DNA of 64,000 bases from Bacillota bacterium (GTDB lineage: Bacteria; Bacillota; Clostridia; Oscillospirales; Ruminococcaceae): contig JAEWXO010000006.1 of NCBI GenBank assembly GCA_023458875.1, forward strand, positions 1-64,000, given 5' to 3'. Position 1 is the stretch's first letter. Each line of letters starts with the position of its first letter. This document shows, one piece after another, positions 33,293 through 42,515 of the stretch. Under the pieces are notes generated by a model. That model did not search any database. It saw only the letters and a program-made list of their open reading frames with translations, and was not told the DNA's origin. The position numbers and the translations under genes were made by a program.

Positions 33293-33984
33293 GCAAACTG
33301 AAAAGATTTGCGGAGGATCAGAACGGTGCGGCTTCCATCGTTGAGGCTGCACTTATATATCCTGTCGTTATTATGACTGTTGTACTTATGATATATATAG
33401 GCGTATATATGCTGGAATCATCCTTGCTGAAGGATATGGCAGGTAAAACAGCCGTTATGGCCGGGCGTACCATATCATTTCCGGGATATAACGAACTAGG
33501 GGATATGTACAGCGGTCAGCCGGATTTTGCATGGAGTGAGGACGGGCCGTCAATAAGCCGGATAAACAGTGCGTACAATAAATCAGTTCCTTACCGTTAT
33601 ATTGTTCTGGGCGATGCTGACAGCGGATTACTTCGTTCAACGGAAAAATTTGCGTCAGAGCTTCTTTTTTCATCTGATTCACCGGAATGCACAATTGATG
33701 TAAAACGTCATGTTTTAAGCCGCCGGATAAATGTAAAAATCAAAAAAGAGGTATCCATGCCGCAGATTTTTAAATATTTAGGGATAAATGATAATTATAA
33801 TATAAATGTATCGGCTTCTGCAATTACATCCGATCCGGCTGAGTTTATAAGAAATACCGATATTACCGTAAATTTTGCAGGATATCTTGCGGAAAAATTT
33901 AATTTCAGCGATAAGCTTTCCGCTGTATGCAAAAAGCTTTCAGGATGTTTGGAAATATTTAATGTGCGTGAAAATTCAGAATAA
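33289..33984 (+). CDS. TadE-like pseudopilin
   Basis: The 231-residue protein has a short cytoplasmic start, then NGAASIVEAALIYPVVIMTVVLMIYIGVYML. This is the TadE-type signature: a Glu five residues into the helix, then a Pro. The rest is an extracellular domain with a Ser-rich segment and a single late Cys pair. Such minor pilins are needed for Tad pilus assembly. It is coupled to the flp gene. Confidence 0.82.
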   Translation: MSKLKRFAEDQNGAASIVEAALIYPVVIMTVVLMIYIGVYMLESSLLKDMAGKTAVMAGRTISFPGYNELGDMYSGQPDFAWSEDGPSISRINSAYNKSVPYRYIVLGDADSGLLRSTEKFASELLFSSDSPECTIDVKRHVLSRRINVKIKKEVSMPQIFKYLGINDNYNINVSASAITSDPAEFIRNTDITVNFAGYLAEKFNFSDKLSAVCKKLSGCLEIFNVRENSE

Positions 33985-34004
33985 CTCAGACAGGGGCTGA
34001 TTAT

Positions 34005-35156
34005 ATGGCAATAAAAAATCCGGAGGGGTCAATTACTATTGAAGCTTCTCTGGCACTGCCCTTTTTTATCTGCGGGTATCTGATGATTATATCGCTTATT
34101 TCAATAGTGAGAATTGAAAGTACGGTTCAGTATGCAGTGAATCAGTCTGCAAAAGAACTGTCCCAGTACTGCTATGTTGCGGACAGACTGGCTTCGACGT
34201 CTGTTATAGACGGTTCGGATTCCTCACTCAATGAGATTATTAAAGGCGTGACTGATTTTTCGGGAATGATGCAGGACGAGGGCGAGGATGACGATGATCT
34301 TGAAGCAGGCAGTGTTATAAAATCCCTCACAATGATGGTTTCAAATACTGCTGCAAATGAAATGATAGGAAGTAAGATTACCGATTCACTCTGCCGCAGA
34401 CTTGTGAGCGGCTATATTACGGAGAATAGGTCAGAAGCTGATAAATATCTTATGAAGCTCGGCGGAATAATGATGGATGATATTGATTTCAGATATTCGG
34501 ATATATTAAAGGACGGAGAATCTGTAAATATTACAGCAATATACAACGTCAGACTTAATACGTTCGGACTTTTAGGAGACAAAGGTTTTACCTTCACACT
34601 GAAAAATTCCGCACATACGGCCGCATGGACAGGAGCGACGATAAGAGAAAGAGCGCAAAAACAGGAGGAGAGCAGATGGCAGCTTTCAAATTTTGAAAGA
34701 GGGCGTTCATGGATTGCGACAATAAAGGAGGAAAACAAGGATACTGCGGTTGCCTCCGGAATAGGTATTGATTTATTTGACAGCAGTACAAATACATTTA
34801 CACAGGTGTATTCAGTAAATATTTTTGCACATTCGTATTCATCATATGAAAAGACATCAGATACAAGCGGGGCAATGTGCTACACGCTAAAGGATGATTA
34901 TTGCCTGAAAATTATAGAAGAATACGCACAGGAGCTTAATGAGAATACAGAGGGACTTGAAAAAAGCATTACAATGGACAGCGGTACAGAATATCATTTA
35001 AGTGATAAAAAAAGAAAAAGAAATTTACTCATAATTGTACCCGAAGAAGCGCAGGAAAACGACAGCATAAAGAAGTCACTGGAGAAGACAGCATACTCAG
35101 TAGGTAAAAACACGGGCGTTGAGGTTAAATATATTTACAGGGAAAAAGCCCTTTAA
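34005..35156 (+). CDS. TadE/TadF-like minor pilin with large extracellular domain
   Basis: The 383-residue protein begins with NPEGSITIEASLALPFFICGYLMIISLI, again a Glu within an N-terminal helix after a short leader. A large extracellular region of about 350 residues without clear family follows. It includes a Glu/Asp-rich segment (DEGEDDDDLEAGS) and SYEKTSDTSGAMCYTL. Its place between TadE and the prepilin peptidase suggests a tip or minor-pilin role. Confidence 0.75.
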   Translation: MAIKNPEGSITIEASLALPFFICGYLMIISLISIVRIESTVQYAVNQSAKELSQYCYVADRLASTSVIDGSDSSLNEIIKGVTDFSGMMQDEGEDDDDLEAGSVIKSLTMMVSNTAANEMIGSKITDSLCRRLVSGYITENRSEADKYLMKLGGIMMDDIDFRYSDILKDGESVNITAIYNVRLNTFGLLGDKGFTFTLKNSAHTAAWTGATIRERAQKQEESRWQLSNFERGRSWIATIKEENKDTAVASGIGIDLFDSSTNTFTQVYSVNIFAHSYSSYEKTSDTSGAMCYTLKDDYCLKIIEEYAQELNENTEGLEKSITMDSGTEYHLSDKKRKRNLLIIVPEEAQENDSIKKSLEKTAYSVGKNTGVEVKYIYREKAL

Positions 35157-35179
35157 AAAGAGGAAAGGAAACAAATAAG

Positions 35180-35833
35180 ATGACAGCAATAATTGCAGGA
35201 ATAACAGCTGCATTGATTTCATCAGTGCTTTTTGTAAGACTTAAGGATATCGGAGATAAACCTGAGGAAAGGCACCAGAAAATAAAATGGTTTATATTGG
35301 CCGCGGCAGTATATACAGTCATAGACTGTACAATAATAAAATATATGTACTCAGGCGGCAGCCGCTTATCTGTAACGTGCAGCACGGTTATTCTTGCAAA
35401 TGCAATGTTCCTGCTTGCGGTTATTGATTTAAGATACAAAAAAATACCTAACAGATGTATTCTGGGACTTGTTCTGATAAGGACATTCTGCATACTGTGG
35501 CAGGGAATACAGACGGAAAGTGTGGTATCCGTTTTTATAAATTCATTTGCCGGACTTGTTACAGGACTTGCAGTACTGGCTGCTATTTCACTTATTTCAA
35601 AACAGGGGATCGGGGCCGGAGATATAAAAATGTATGCTGCAATAGGATATTTTATCGGTTGCTCAGGGGTTCTGGATATACTCATGTATTCATCTTTTTT
35701 CTGTACTGTTGCCGGAATTTTTCTTGTAATAATAAAAAAATGCAGAATGAAATCACTTGTACCGATGGCGCCGTTTGCATTTATGGGAACAATGCTGTAT
35801 TTCATTTTGTATATGAATGAAGGGTTAGTATGA
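35180..35833 (+). CDS. Prepilin peptidase, A24 family
   Basis: The 217-residue polytopic aspartic protease removes leader peptides of the Flp/TadE pilins. The two catalytic Asp lie in VIDLRYKKIPN (near residue 83) and GIGAGDIKMYAAIGYF (the G-x-GD motif, near residue 152). It lacks the N-methylation domain, as in Tad-type (CpaA) enzymes. The ribosome-binding site is AGGAAAGG. Its stop overlaps the start of the next gene (ATGA). Confidence 0.9.
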   Translation: MTAIIAGITAALISSVLFVRLKDIGDKPEERHQKIKWFILAAAVYTVIDCTIIKYMYSGGSRLSVTCSTVILANAMFLLAVIDLRYKKIPNRCILGLVLIRTFCILWQGIQTESVVSVFINSFAGLVTGLAVLAAISLISKQGIGAGDIKMYAAIGYFIGCSGVLDILMYSSFFCTVAGIFLVIIKKCRMKSLVPMAPFAFMGTMLYFILYMNEGLV

Positions 35834-37014
35834 AAAATAAAAAATATCTTATTCTGTTTACTATGACTGCAATGCTTTGTGTAATGTGGGTAAGTGTTCT
35901 GGGCGGCGGAAACAGCAAGAGCCGTATGTATGAGGAATATATAAAAAAGGCAGAGCAGCATGAAAAGAAGGAAGCATATATTACAGCTGCTGATAATTAC
36001 CTGAAAGCACTTGAAATATATCCTGATGATTACGGACTGATGATAAAGATTGCTGAAAATTATATGAAATGCGATGACCGGAACGGTTTTTTACAGTACT
36101 GCGATATGGCGGCTGATAAAAACAAATCTGCCGATGAGCCGTATATCCTTAAAGCAGAGTATTACAGCAGGGCAGAGGAATATGAGAGTGCAATAAATAT
36201 TCTTAAACGCGCACCGAAAAAAGATATGGATGAAAAAGTGGATAAGCTCCTCTCATCACTTAAGTATAAATTCAGCGACAGCTATCATTCATACAGCGAT
36301 ATGAAATATTTTTATGACGGATATGCTTCAGTACAGAATGAAAAAGGAAACTGGGGCGTTGCTGATTCTGAAGGAAACATAAAACTTCCTGCAAAATACG
36401 ATGAGATAGGCGGCGCATATAATAAGGATAAGGACATAGTTCCCGTATGCAAGGACGTAGAGTGGTATTTTTCTGATCTTAAAGGGAGAAAAAAATATGT
36501 GCCGGACAATCAGTACTCGTTTCTGGGAACATACTCAGAGGGCTTTGCACCGTTTGAATATAAGGGCAGATACGGATATATGGATCTTGAATATAATGAA
36601 TACAGCTGTGAATTTGATTATGCCGGAGCGTTTTTAAACGGAATTGCGGCAGTAAAAAAGAACAGTAAATGGGCGCTTATTGATACAGATTTCAGGGAGG
36701 TAACGGAATTTATCTATGATAATATAAAAACGGATTGTTATGGCTTCTGTATAAGCGATGATGTTATAACCGTAACACAAAACGGTGAGGAATACTGTAT
36801 TGATAAAAAAGGCAGAAAAACAGATAATAATATTAAATATCCGTGCGGATTAAAGCCTGTATGTGATGGGGATATGTGGGGATTTGCTGACATGAACGGA
36901 AAAACGGTAATAGAGGCTCAGTTTCAGGATGTGAATCCTTTTACAGAAGCGGGGACGGCTTCTGTAAAAGAAAACGATTCATGGCATGTGATTAAACTTT
37001 ATTCGTATAATTAG
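35830..37014 (+). CDS. TPR and WG-repeat protein at the end of the Tad operon
   Basis: The 394-residue protein has an N-terminal signal or anchor helix (LILFTMTAMLCVMWVSVLGGG). Tetratricopeptide-like helices follow at about residues 35-135 (YITAADNYLKALEIYPDDYGL and EPYILKAEYYSRAEEYESAI). WG repeats then run from about 160 to the end: KGNWGVADSEGNIKLPAKYDEI, KGRYGYMDLEYNE, NSKWALIDTDF and GDMWGFADMNGKTVIEAQFQDV. It is probably outside the membrane and may bind pilus parts or the wall. It overlaps the prepilin peptidase gene by four bases. Confidence 0.82.
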   Translation: MKNKKYLILFTMTAMLCVMWVSVLGGGNSKSRMYEEYIKKAEQHEKKEAYITAADNYLKALEIYPDDYGLMIKIAENYMKCDDRNGFLQYCDMAADKNKSADEPYILKAEYYSRAEEYESAINILKRAPKKDMDEKVDKLLSSLKYKFSDSYHSYSDMKYFYDGYASVQNEKGNWGVADSEGNIKLPAKYDEIGGAYNKDKDIVPVCKDVEWYFSDLKGRKKYVPDNQYSFLGTYSEGFAPFEYKGRYGYMDLEYNEYSCEFDYAGAFLNGIAAVKKNSKWALIDTDFREVTEFIYDNIKTDCYGFCISDDVITVTQNGEEYCIDKKGRKTDNNIKYPCGLKPVCDGDMWGFADMNGKTVIEAQFQDVNPFTEAGTASVKENDSWHVIKLYSYN

Positions 37015-37100
37015 CAGGGGTTTAAAGGCATATGCCCGAACGTTAAAGGCGCGACCGGAAAGCCCGGTCGACTCGGCACGAGTCGAAATCCTTGCTACTC
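37012..37100 (-). repeat. Dispersed structured repeat, copy 10
   Basis: It starts at the stop codon of the WG-repeat gene and lies between convergent genes. Read on the minus strand, stem 1 is GACTC/GAGTC and the outer stem is AAGG/CCTT, so it belongs to the GCGCCTTT subfamily. Confidence 0.9.
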
Positions 37101-37478
37101 TTAAAATATATTATAAATGTATGGCAAATCATTTATATAGGTACGGTGTAATTTTTCCTTTATGGTTTCTATTTCGGCATTTATTTCGTCGCTGTCGGAT
37201 TCCAGAAGCGGCTTTATTCTGCTGATAGAATCATTTATATCTTCAAGCTCCCTGCTGTTTACAAAAAAAGCAATACGCCTGTAGCTGTCATCCCAGTTTG
37301 CTGATAATTTTTCAGCGTTGTCGATGCCGGCTTTTTTGTCGTTATCAATTAAATTTTCCTGAATCAATGTAAGTTTTTCATCAAGTGATTGCCGCTCATT
37401 TCGTATTATAAAAACAGAAAATATATCGAGTCCTATAATTGACAGTATGATTGCAATGCTTATATATATTCTTGCCAC
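37101..37478 (-). CDS. DUF4363 family protein
   Basis: The 125-residue protein has one N-terminal helix (IYISIAIILSIIGLDIFSVFII) and a helical extracellular domain. The segment KLSANWDDSYRRIAFFVNSREL matches DUF4363, a family commonly encoded beside DUF421 membrane proteins in spore formers. Start is GTG 37478, sharing a base with the DUF421 stop (TAGTG). Function unknown. Confidence 0.8.
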   Translation of the reverse strand: MARIYISIAIILSIIGLDIFSVFIIRNERQSLDEKLTLIQENLIDNDKKAGIDNAEKLSANWDDSYRRIAFFVNSRELEDINDSISRIKPLLESDSDEINAEIETIKEKLHRTYINDLPYIYNIF

Positions 37479-38167
37479 TATTTACTTCCTCCGTTTGATT
37501 TTTGTTTTTTTATAACAGTATATTTTTTGTCGCTGTCTGAAGATAAAAGAAATATATCCTTTATACTGCATTTATTTTTTCTTAAAATACTGTTTATATA
37601 TGAGTCGCTCATGCCTGCAGCCTGCTGTCCCTTTTTCAGAAGCTCACCGTCATCTATAATTATATACGGAGGATCGATTAAATCATCTTTGTTCCCTGTG
37701 TCCTGCTTTTCAGCAGGCTGATAAGGTGTTTTCTGATATGCTGATATTTTTCCGTTTGTTTCAACAATTGCAAACTGGACCTGTGAAATATCAAAAATAT
37801 TAACAGACCTCAGTGATTCAAGCAGATCATCAAGTGACATACGCAGAGCCTTTAATTTTTCCTGATCAAGCACACCATTGCTTATTATAATCTGTGGTGT
37901 TCCTGACACAAGACGCCTGAATCTACGTGATTTAAGCGTAATGACGGATACCAGAACATCAAATGAGACAAGGAATAATATAGGGATAAGTGCGATAAGA
38001 ACAGGTGTATTAGGGTCCTCAAGCGATAGAGTCGCAATGTTTGAAATAAGTATAGTAATTACAAGCTCAGTAGGCTGCATCTGCCCGATTTGTCTTTTTC
38101 CCATCAGGCGCACAGAAAATATTACAGTAATATATAAAATAAATGTACGTATAAGAACAACCGTCAT
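37478..38167 (-). CDS. DUF421 / YetF-like membrane protein
   Basis: The 229-residue protein has three N-terminal helices with the DUF421 motif VRLMGKRQIGQMQPTELVITILISNIATLSLED. A cytoplasmic domain follows (TPQIIISNGVLDQEKLKALRMSLDDLLESLR, then SQVQFAIVETNGKISAYQK). The polar tail has IYGG-like repeats and INSILRKNKCSIKDIF. YetF-type proteins are linked to spore membranes in some bacilli. Its position next to a germinant-receptor operon agrees with that, but the role is not known. Confidence 0.88.
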   Translation of the reverse strand: MTVVLIRTFILYITVIFSVRLMGKRQIGQMQPTELVITILISNIATLSLEDPNTPVLIALIPILFLVSFDVLVSVITLKSRRFRRLVSGTPQIIISNGVLDQEKLKALRMSLDDLLESLRSVNIFDISQVQFAIVETNGKISAYQKTPYQPAEKQDTGNKDDLIDPPYIIIDDGELLKKGQQAAGMSDSYINSILRKNKCSIKDIFLLSSDSDKKYTVIKKQKSNGGSK

Positions 38168-38314
38168 AATTATCTTCCCTTTTAATAAAATTTATCCTGT
38201 ATAATATAAGGAATTGTTTTATTATTATAGCCCTTTATTATAGTATTATTTACAGAAAAGTGATAATACTATATGTAAATTATTATACTCATAATTTCAG
38301 GGAGGGGATTTTTT

Positions 38315-39784
38315 ATGCAGATGGATGTTAAAATAGATTATCAGGATGAAAAGCTGGACGGGGCTCTTGATTTAAAGCTTGACCGACTTCGGAAAATTAC
38401 TTCGGAAACGTCGGATCTTCTTGTAAATAAAATAGAAATAAGCGGAGTTAAATGTGCGCTTCTTTGCTGTGAGGGAATGCTTTCGACAAGTACCATAACA
38501 AGACTTGTACTTGTTCCGCTTACAGAGCTTAAGCTTGAAGGTCTTGTTAATGCTCAGAAGCTTTTTTCTCATATAGACGGTAAAATGCTTTTGTCTGTTG
38601 ACAGGCCAAAGGCTGATAATTATGCGGATGTTATAAGACTTATAAACTCAGGCTTTGCAGTGCTTGTAGCAGACGGAAATGAGGAAGCACTTGCATTCGG
38701 CGTTCAGGGCTACAGTACAAGAGGAATTGATGAGCCTACATCAGAGCAGAACATAATGGGAGCACATGACGGATTTACGGAAACTATAAGGACAAATATG
38801 TCTCTTATACGCAGAAGAATGAAAACTCCTTATTTAAAGATGGAGCTTTTTGTTATGGGCAAAAAAAGTCATACGGATCTCTGTCTTGCATACATGACAG
38901 ACAGGGTACCGGAGGAGCTTCTGGACAGAATAAAAAAATCCCTGAAAACTGTTGATCTTGATACTATATTGTCAAGCGGCTATCTGAGGCCATTTCTGGA
39001 GGAAAAGACACCAAGAATATTTGACTCATGCGGGATAACACAACGCCCTGATGTTCTTTGTTCAAAGCTTCTTGAGGGAAGAGTCGCTCTTATTGTGGAC
39101 GGCACGCCTTTTGTTATTGTTATTCCAAAGCTTTTTTCCGAAAGCTTTCAGACTATGGATGATTATAACTGCAAGCCGTATTATTCGGCTTTTATGAGGT
39201 GGATAAAATATTTTTCTTTTTTTGTTTCACTTCTTCTTCCCGGAGTATATGTTGCAATTGTAATTCATCACCCGGAATTTTTTAACCGTACATTGCTGCT
39301 TCTGCTTGCAAAGGCTGAAGAGAATGTAGCTCTTTCCCTTATAACCGAATCAGTTATTGTAATGATAATGTATGAAATAATAAGGGAGGCGGGAATACGG
39401 CTTCCCAAAGCAGTCGGCGGGGCAGTAAGTATTGTATCAGGTATTATCATAGGCGATGCGGCAGTCAATTCGGGACTTATAAGTACGCCGATGCTTCTTA
39501 TAATTGCAATGTCGGTGGTAAGCGGTTTCGTTCTGCCTGATCTGAACCATCCTGTAACTGTTTTCAGGTTTTTGTTTTTAATAGCCGGAGGAATATTCGG
39601 CCTCTATGGAATAAGTCTTCTTGGTTCGGTAATGCTCTTTAATCTTTGTGCAACCGAAGATTATGGATTTGCCGTAACGAGTCCGGTTTCGCCGTTCAGC
39701 AGAAGCTCAATGCGTGACATTATAACAAGGGTAGGCTTCAGAAAAATGCAGCACGGAAATTTTACTGTGGAAAAACTTAAATGA
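38315..39784 (+). CDS. Spore germination protein, GerA A-subunit family
   Basis: It is a 489-residue subunit of a germinant receptor in the spore inner membrane. The N-terminal soluble domain (about 1-270) contains NMSLIRRRMKTPYLKME and GRVALIVDGTPFVIVIPKLF. The membrane part has about five helices with SLLLPGVYVAIVIHHPEF, EIIREAGIRLPKAVGGAVSIVSGIIIGDAAV and FVLPDLNHPVTVFRFLFLIAGG, as in GerAA/SpoVAF. The start ATG follows GGGAGGGG. The permease subunit follows after 15 bases. Confidence 0.93.
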   Translation: MQMDVKIDYQDEKLDGALDLKLDRLRKITSETSDLLVNKIEISGVKCALLCCEGMLSTSTITRLVLVPLTELKLEGLVNAQKLFSHIDGKMLLSVDRPKADNYADVIRLINSGFAVLVADGNEEALAFGVQGYSTRGIDEPTSEQNIMGAHDGFTETIRTNMSLIRRRMKTPYLKMELFVMGKKSHTDLCLAYMTDRVPEELLDRIKKSLKTVDLDTILSSGYLRPFLEEKTPRIFDSCGITQRPDVLCSKLLEGRVALIVDGTPFVIVIPKLFSESFQTMDDYNCKPYYSAFMRWIKYFSFFVSLLLPGVYVAIVIHHPEFFNRTLLLLLAKAEENVALSLITESVIVMIMYEIIREAGIRLPKAVGGAVSIVSGIIIGDAAVNSGLISTPMLLIIAMSVVSGFVLPDLNHPVTVFRFLFLIAGGIFGLYGISLLGSVMLFNLCATEDYGFAVTSPVSPFSRSSMRDIITRVGFRKMQHGNFTVEKLK

Positions 39785-39799
39785 TGGGAGGAAAACGGT

Positions 39800-40798
39800 G
39801 TGAAGCTTAGTTACGGACAGCTGCTGGCGGTATTGTTTTTGTTCAGAGCATTTACGCTTATATGTTCAGGTATGGAATATTCAATAAACCAGATGATAGG
39901 TGTTGCTGTTTCAGCAGTCATTCAGCTTGCTTTGGTTATTCCGCTTATAATAATAATTAAAGAAAAAACCTTTGATTACGAGAAGGCCAGAAAGAAGGGC
40001 CTTGTATTTTCGGTATACTTTATATTATTCGGTGCAGTGTCATTTAAACGTCTGCTCGATATAATGGGTGCCGGAAATTTCTCGGATGTGAAAAATATAG
40101 CTTCTGTAATATTATTGGCTATTGTCTGCTTTTATTGCGCCGGATTAGGAATTCATGCACTGGGCAGGACTGCTGTCGCAGTTCAGGGGTTATTTGTTTT
40201 TTTCCTTGCGGTTTTATTTATAGGAGTATATACGGGAATAGATTTTTCAAACTTTAAGTCATTATCGGAGAGCGGCAGTATAATTGAGTATGCCATACAT
40301 GACTTTGCAGGAAGTGGGGAAATAATTGCGATGTTTGTGCTTCCTGCATTTACAGCGGACCGTTGCGGAAAGGCGATATATTTTTATTTTGGATTAAGAC
40401 TTATTGTTACTGAAATAATCTCACTTGCAGGAATAACCGTGCTTGGCGGTGTGGCAGGGCTTGTGCAGTATCCGTTCTTCGGAATGTGCTCATTTTCACA
40501 GCCGTTCAGCGTTCAGCGTTCAGACGCGCTCTTTATAATATCCTATGCAATGATATGCATTGTAAACATTACAGCGGATATAATTATTGCAGCGAAATTT
40601 GCTGAATGTATAACTAAAAAGGGAAGACTCTTTTCTGTTTTAATGATAATTGCAGTCGGGTTAATTATGGGAAATACGGAGTCTTATATGACAGAATGTA
40701 TATTTATAATTATTTTTGTTGTTTTAAGCTACATTATTTTTCCTTCTATGATAGTCAAAAAAGAAAAGCGGAAAGGTCCGGTGACCGGAAATGTATAA
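39800..40798 (+). CDS. Spore germination permease, GerAB family
   Basis: The 332-residue protein has about ten helices and resembles amino-acid permeases of the APC type. The N-terminus YGQLLAVLFLFRAFTLICSGM and the late VNITADIIIAAKFAECI are in keeping with the GerAB subunit, which forms the germinant-binding pocket. The start is GTG 39800 after GGGAGGAAAAC. It overlaps the following lipoprotein gene by eight bases. Confidence 0.85.
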   Translation: MKLSYGQLLAVLFLFRAFTLICSGMEYSINQMIGVAVSAVIQLALVIPLIIIIKEKTFDYEKARKKGLVFSVYFILFGAVSFKRLLDIMGAGNFSDVKNIASVILLAIVCFYCAGLGIHALGRTAVAVQGLFVFFLAVLFIGVYTGIDFSNFKSLSESGSIIEYAIHDFAGSGEIIAMFVLPAFTADRCGKAIYFYFGLRLIVTEIISLAGITVLGGVAGLVQYPFFGMCSFSQPFSVQRSDALFIISYAMICIVNITADIIIAAKFAECITKKGRLFSVLMIIAVGLIMGNTESYMTECIFIIIFVVLSYIIFPSMIVKKEKRKGPVTGNV

Positions 40799-41270
40799 AA
40801 AATGCTTTTTAATAGTGTTCATAGCTTTTTTGCTATGCAGCTGCGGAGAAAATCTCGAGGTCCGTGAACGCGGATTTGTACAGGGTATGGGAATATCCAA
40901 GGACGATAAAGTACATGTATGTCTGCGTGTATTTGAGGAAATTGACAAAACAAAAGAATACAGGGGTACCGGTGATACTCTTGAAGATGCCATAAACGAT
41001 GCCGAAACAACACAGGGAAAAGACTTTTTTGCAGGACATACAGAAATAGCCGTGATATCCCAAAATCAGAAATATGATGTTATAAAAGAGCTTATAAACA
41101 CTGATATTTCCCCAGGATGTATTATAATGTACAGTGATGACCCGGTAGGGTTTGTGGAGAATAATGATACTATAGAAGTGCTGGATGTACTGGAGACATT
41201 TGTAAGAAACAAAAGGGCCGAAAAAATAAATATTTGTGACGTAATAAACAATAACGGACAAAATACGTAA
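40791..41270 (+). CDS. Short GerAC-like lipoprotein, C-terminus missing
   Basis: The 159-residue protein has a lipobox (LLCSC, Cys about residue 18) and then the start of a Ger(x)C protein: RERGFVQGMGISKDDKVHVCLRVFEE. The next segments, FFAGHTEIAVISQNQKYDVIKELIN and PGCIIMYSDDP, also match the family's N-terminal domain. Full GerAC proteins are about 370 residues with two further domains. Here the frame stops after the first domain, and no continuation is seen in other frames in the 104 bases before the next gene. It is either a truncated gene or a minimal form. Confidence 0.75.
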   Translation: MYKKCFLIVFIAFLLCSCGENLEVRERGFVQGMGISKDDKVHVCLRVFEEIDKTKEYRGTGDTLEDAINDAETTQGKDFFAGHTEIAVISQNQKYDVIKELINTDISPGCIIMYSDDPVGFVENNDTIEVLDVLETFVRNKRAEKINICDVINNNGQNT

Positions 41271-41374
41271 GGAACTTTATACGCACTGGAACAGATTTTA
41301 TGTAGAAATGCTCATTAAAGTGTGCTATAATGATATTATCTATTAAATTTTTCAGAAGGTGAAACCGTTATTTT

Positions 41375-42502
41375 ATGATATACTTTGACAATGCGGCAAC
41401 GACAAAGCCTGATAAGGCTGTAACAGCAGCAGTCTGTGAGTGTATGGAAAATACATTCGGAAATCCGTCATCACTGCACAGGCTTGGCATAGAAGCGCAG
41501 CTTTTTATGGACAATGCAAGAAAAAATATAGCCTCAGCGCTTAATGTTCCTGCTGAAACCGTATATTTTACATCAGGTGCAACAGAGAGCAGCAATCTGG
41601 CAATACGCGGCGCGGCAGGTGCTTACGGACGGAGAAAAAAGCGTGTAATAACAACGACAGTAGAGCATTCATCAGTAAAAGAGGCATTTAACCGTCTGGA
41701 GGATGAAGGCTATGAGGTTATAAGAATTTCTCCCGGCAGTGACGGAAAATTTTTGGTAAAGGATTTTACCGATGCTGTAAATGAGAGTACATGCCTTATC
41801 AGTACAATGCTTGTAAACAATGAAACAGGAGAGCTTCTGCCGGTAAAAAATATTTTTGCAGAGGCAAAAAGAAAAAACAGGGATATAATCACACACTGTG
41901 ATGCAGTACAGGCATTTATGAAGATTCCGGTAAAGCCGTCTGCCATCCAGGCTGACCTTATATCTGTCAGTGCCCATAAGATTTACGGACCGAAGGGGAT
42001 AGGTGCTTTGTACGTAAAAAAGGGCGTGAGACTTTTAAAACAGAATCTCGGCGGAAAACAGGAAAACGGAATGAGAGGCGGAACCGAAGCAGTGCCTCTT
42101 ATAGCCGGATTCGGAGAAGCTGTCAGGGTAATGAATGAATCCATGAGCGACAGAGTGAAAAATATGGAAAATATAAAGAGCTATTTTATTTCAAAAATTG
42201 TTGAAGATGACGATATATTTATCAATTCCTCTGAAAATTCGGTTCCGTATATAGTCAATATTTCCATTCCCGGAATACGCTCGGAAATAATGCTTCATTT
42301 TCTTGAAGAGCGCGAAATTTACATCTCAAGCGGCTCGGCGTGTTCAAAGGGAGCAAAGAGCGGCGTCCTTAGCGAATTCGGAATAAATCCGCAGCTTGAG
42401 GACAGCGCGCTTCGTATAAGCTTTGGCCATAATAACACATTTGACGAAATAGATAGATTTATAGAGGCAGTTTCAGACGGAAAAAAACGATTAAAACGAT
42501 AA
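41375..42502 (+). CDS. Cysteine desulfurase, NifS/IscS family
   Basis: It removes sulfur from cysteine as a protein persulfide using PLP. The 375-residue protein begins MIYFDNAATTKPD. It has ATESSNLAIRG, TVEHSSVKEAF (PLP-stacking His), HCDAVQAFMKIP and the PLP lysine in SVSAHKIYGPKGIGALYV near residue 200. The catalytic Cys lies in SSGSACSKGAKSG near residue 325. The thiI gene follows after 13 bases, so this is probably the NifZ-type partner that supplies sulfur for 4-thiouridine, rather than a general Fe-S enzyme. Confidence 0.94.
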   Translation: MIYFDNAATTKPDKAVTAAVCECMENTFGNPSSLHRLGIEAQLFMDNARKNIASALNVPAETVYFTSGATESSNLAIRGAAGAYGRRKKRVITTTVEHSSVKEAFNRLEDEGYEVIRISPGSDGKFLVKDFTDAVNESTCLISTMLVNNETGELLPVKNIFAEAKRKNRDIITHCDAVQAFMKIPVKPSAIQADLISVSAHKIYGPKGIGALYVKKGVRLLKQNLGGKQENGMRGGTEAVPLIAGFGEAVRVMNESMSDRVKNMENIKSYFISKIVEDDDIFINSSENSVPYIVNISIPGIRSEIMLHFLEEREIYISSGSACSKGAKSGVLSEFGINPQLEDSALRISFGHNNTFDEIDRFIEAVSDGKKRLKR

Positions 42503-42515
42503 AAGGAAGAATAGT

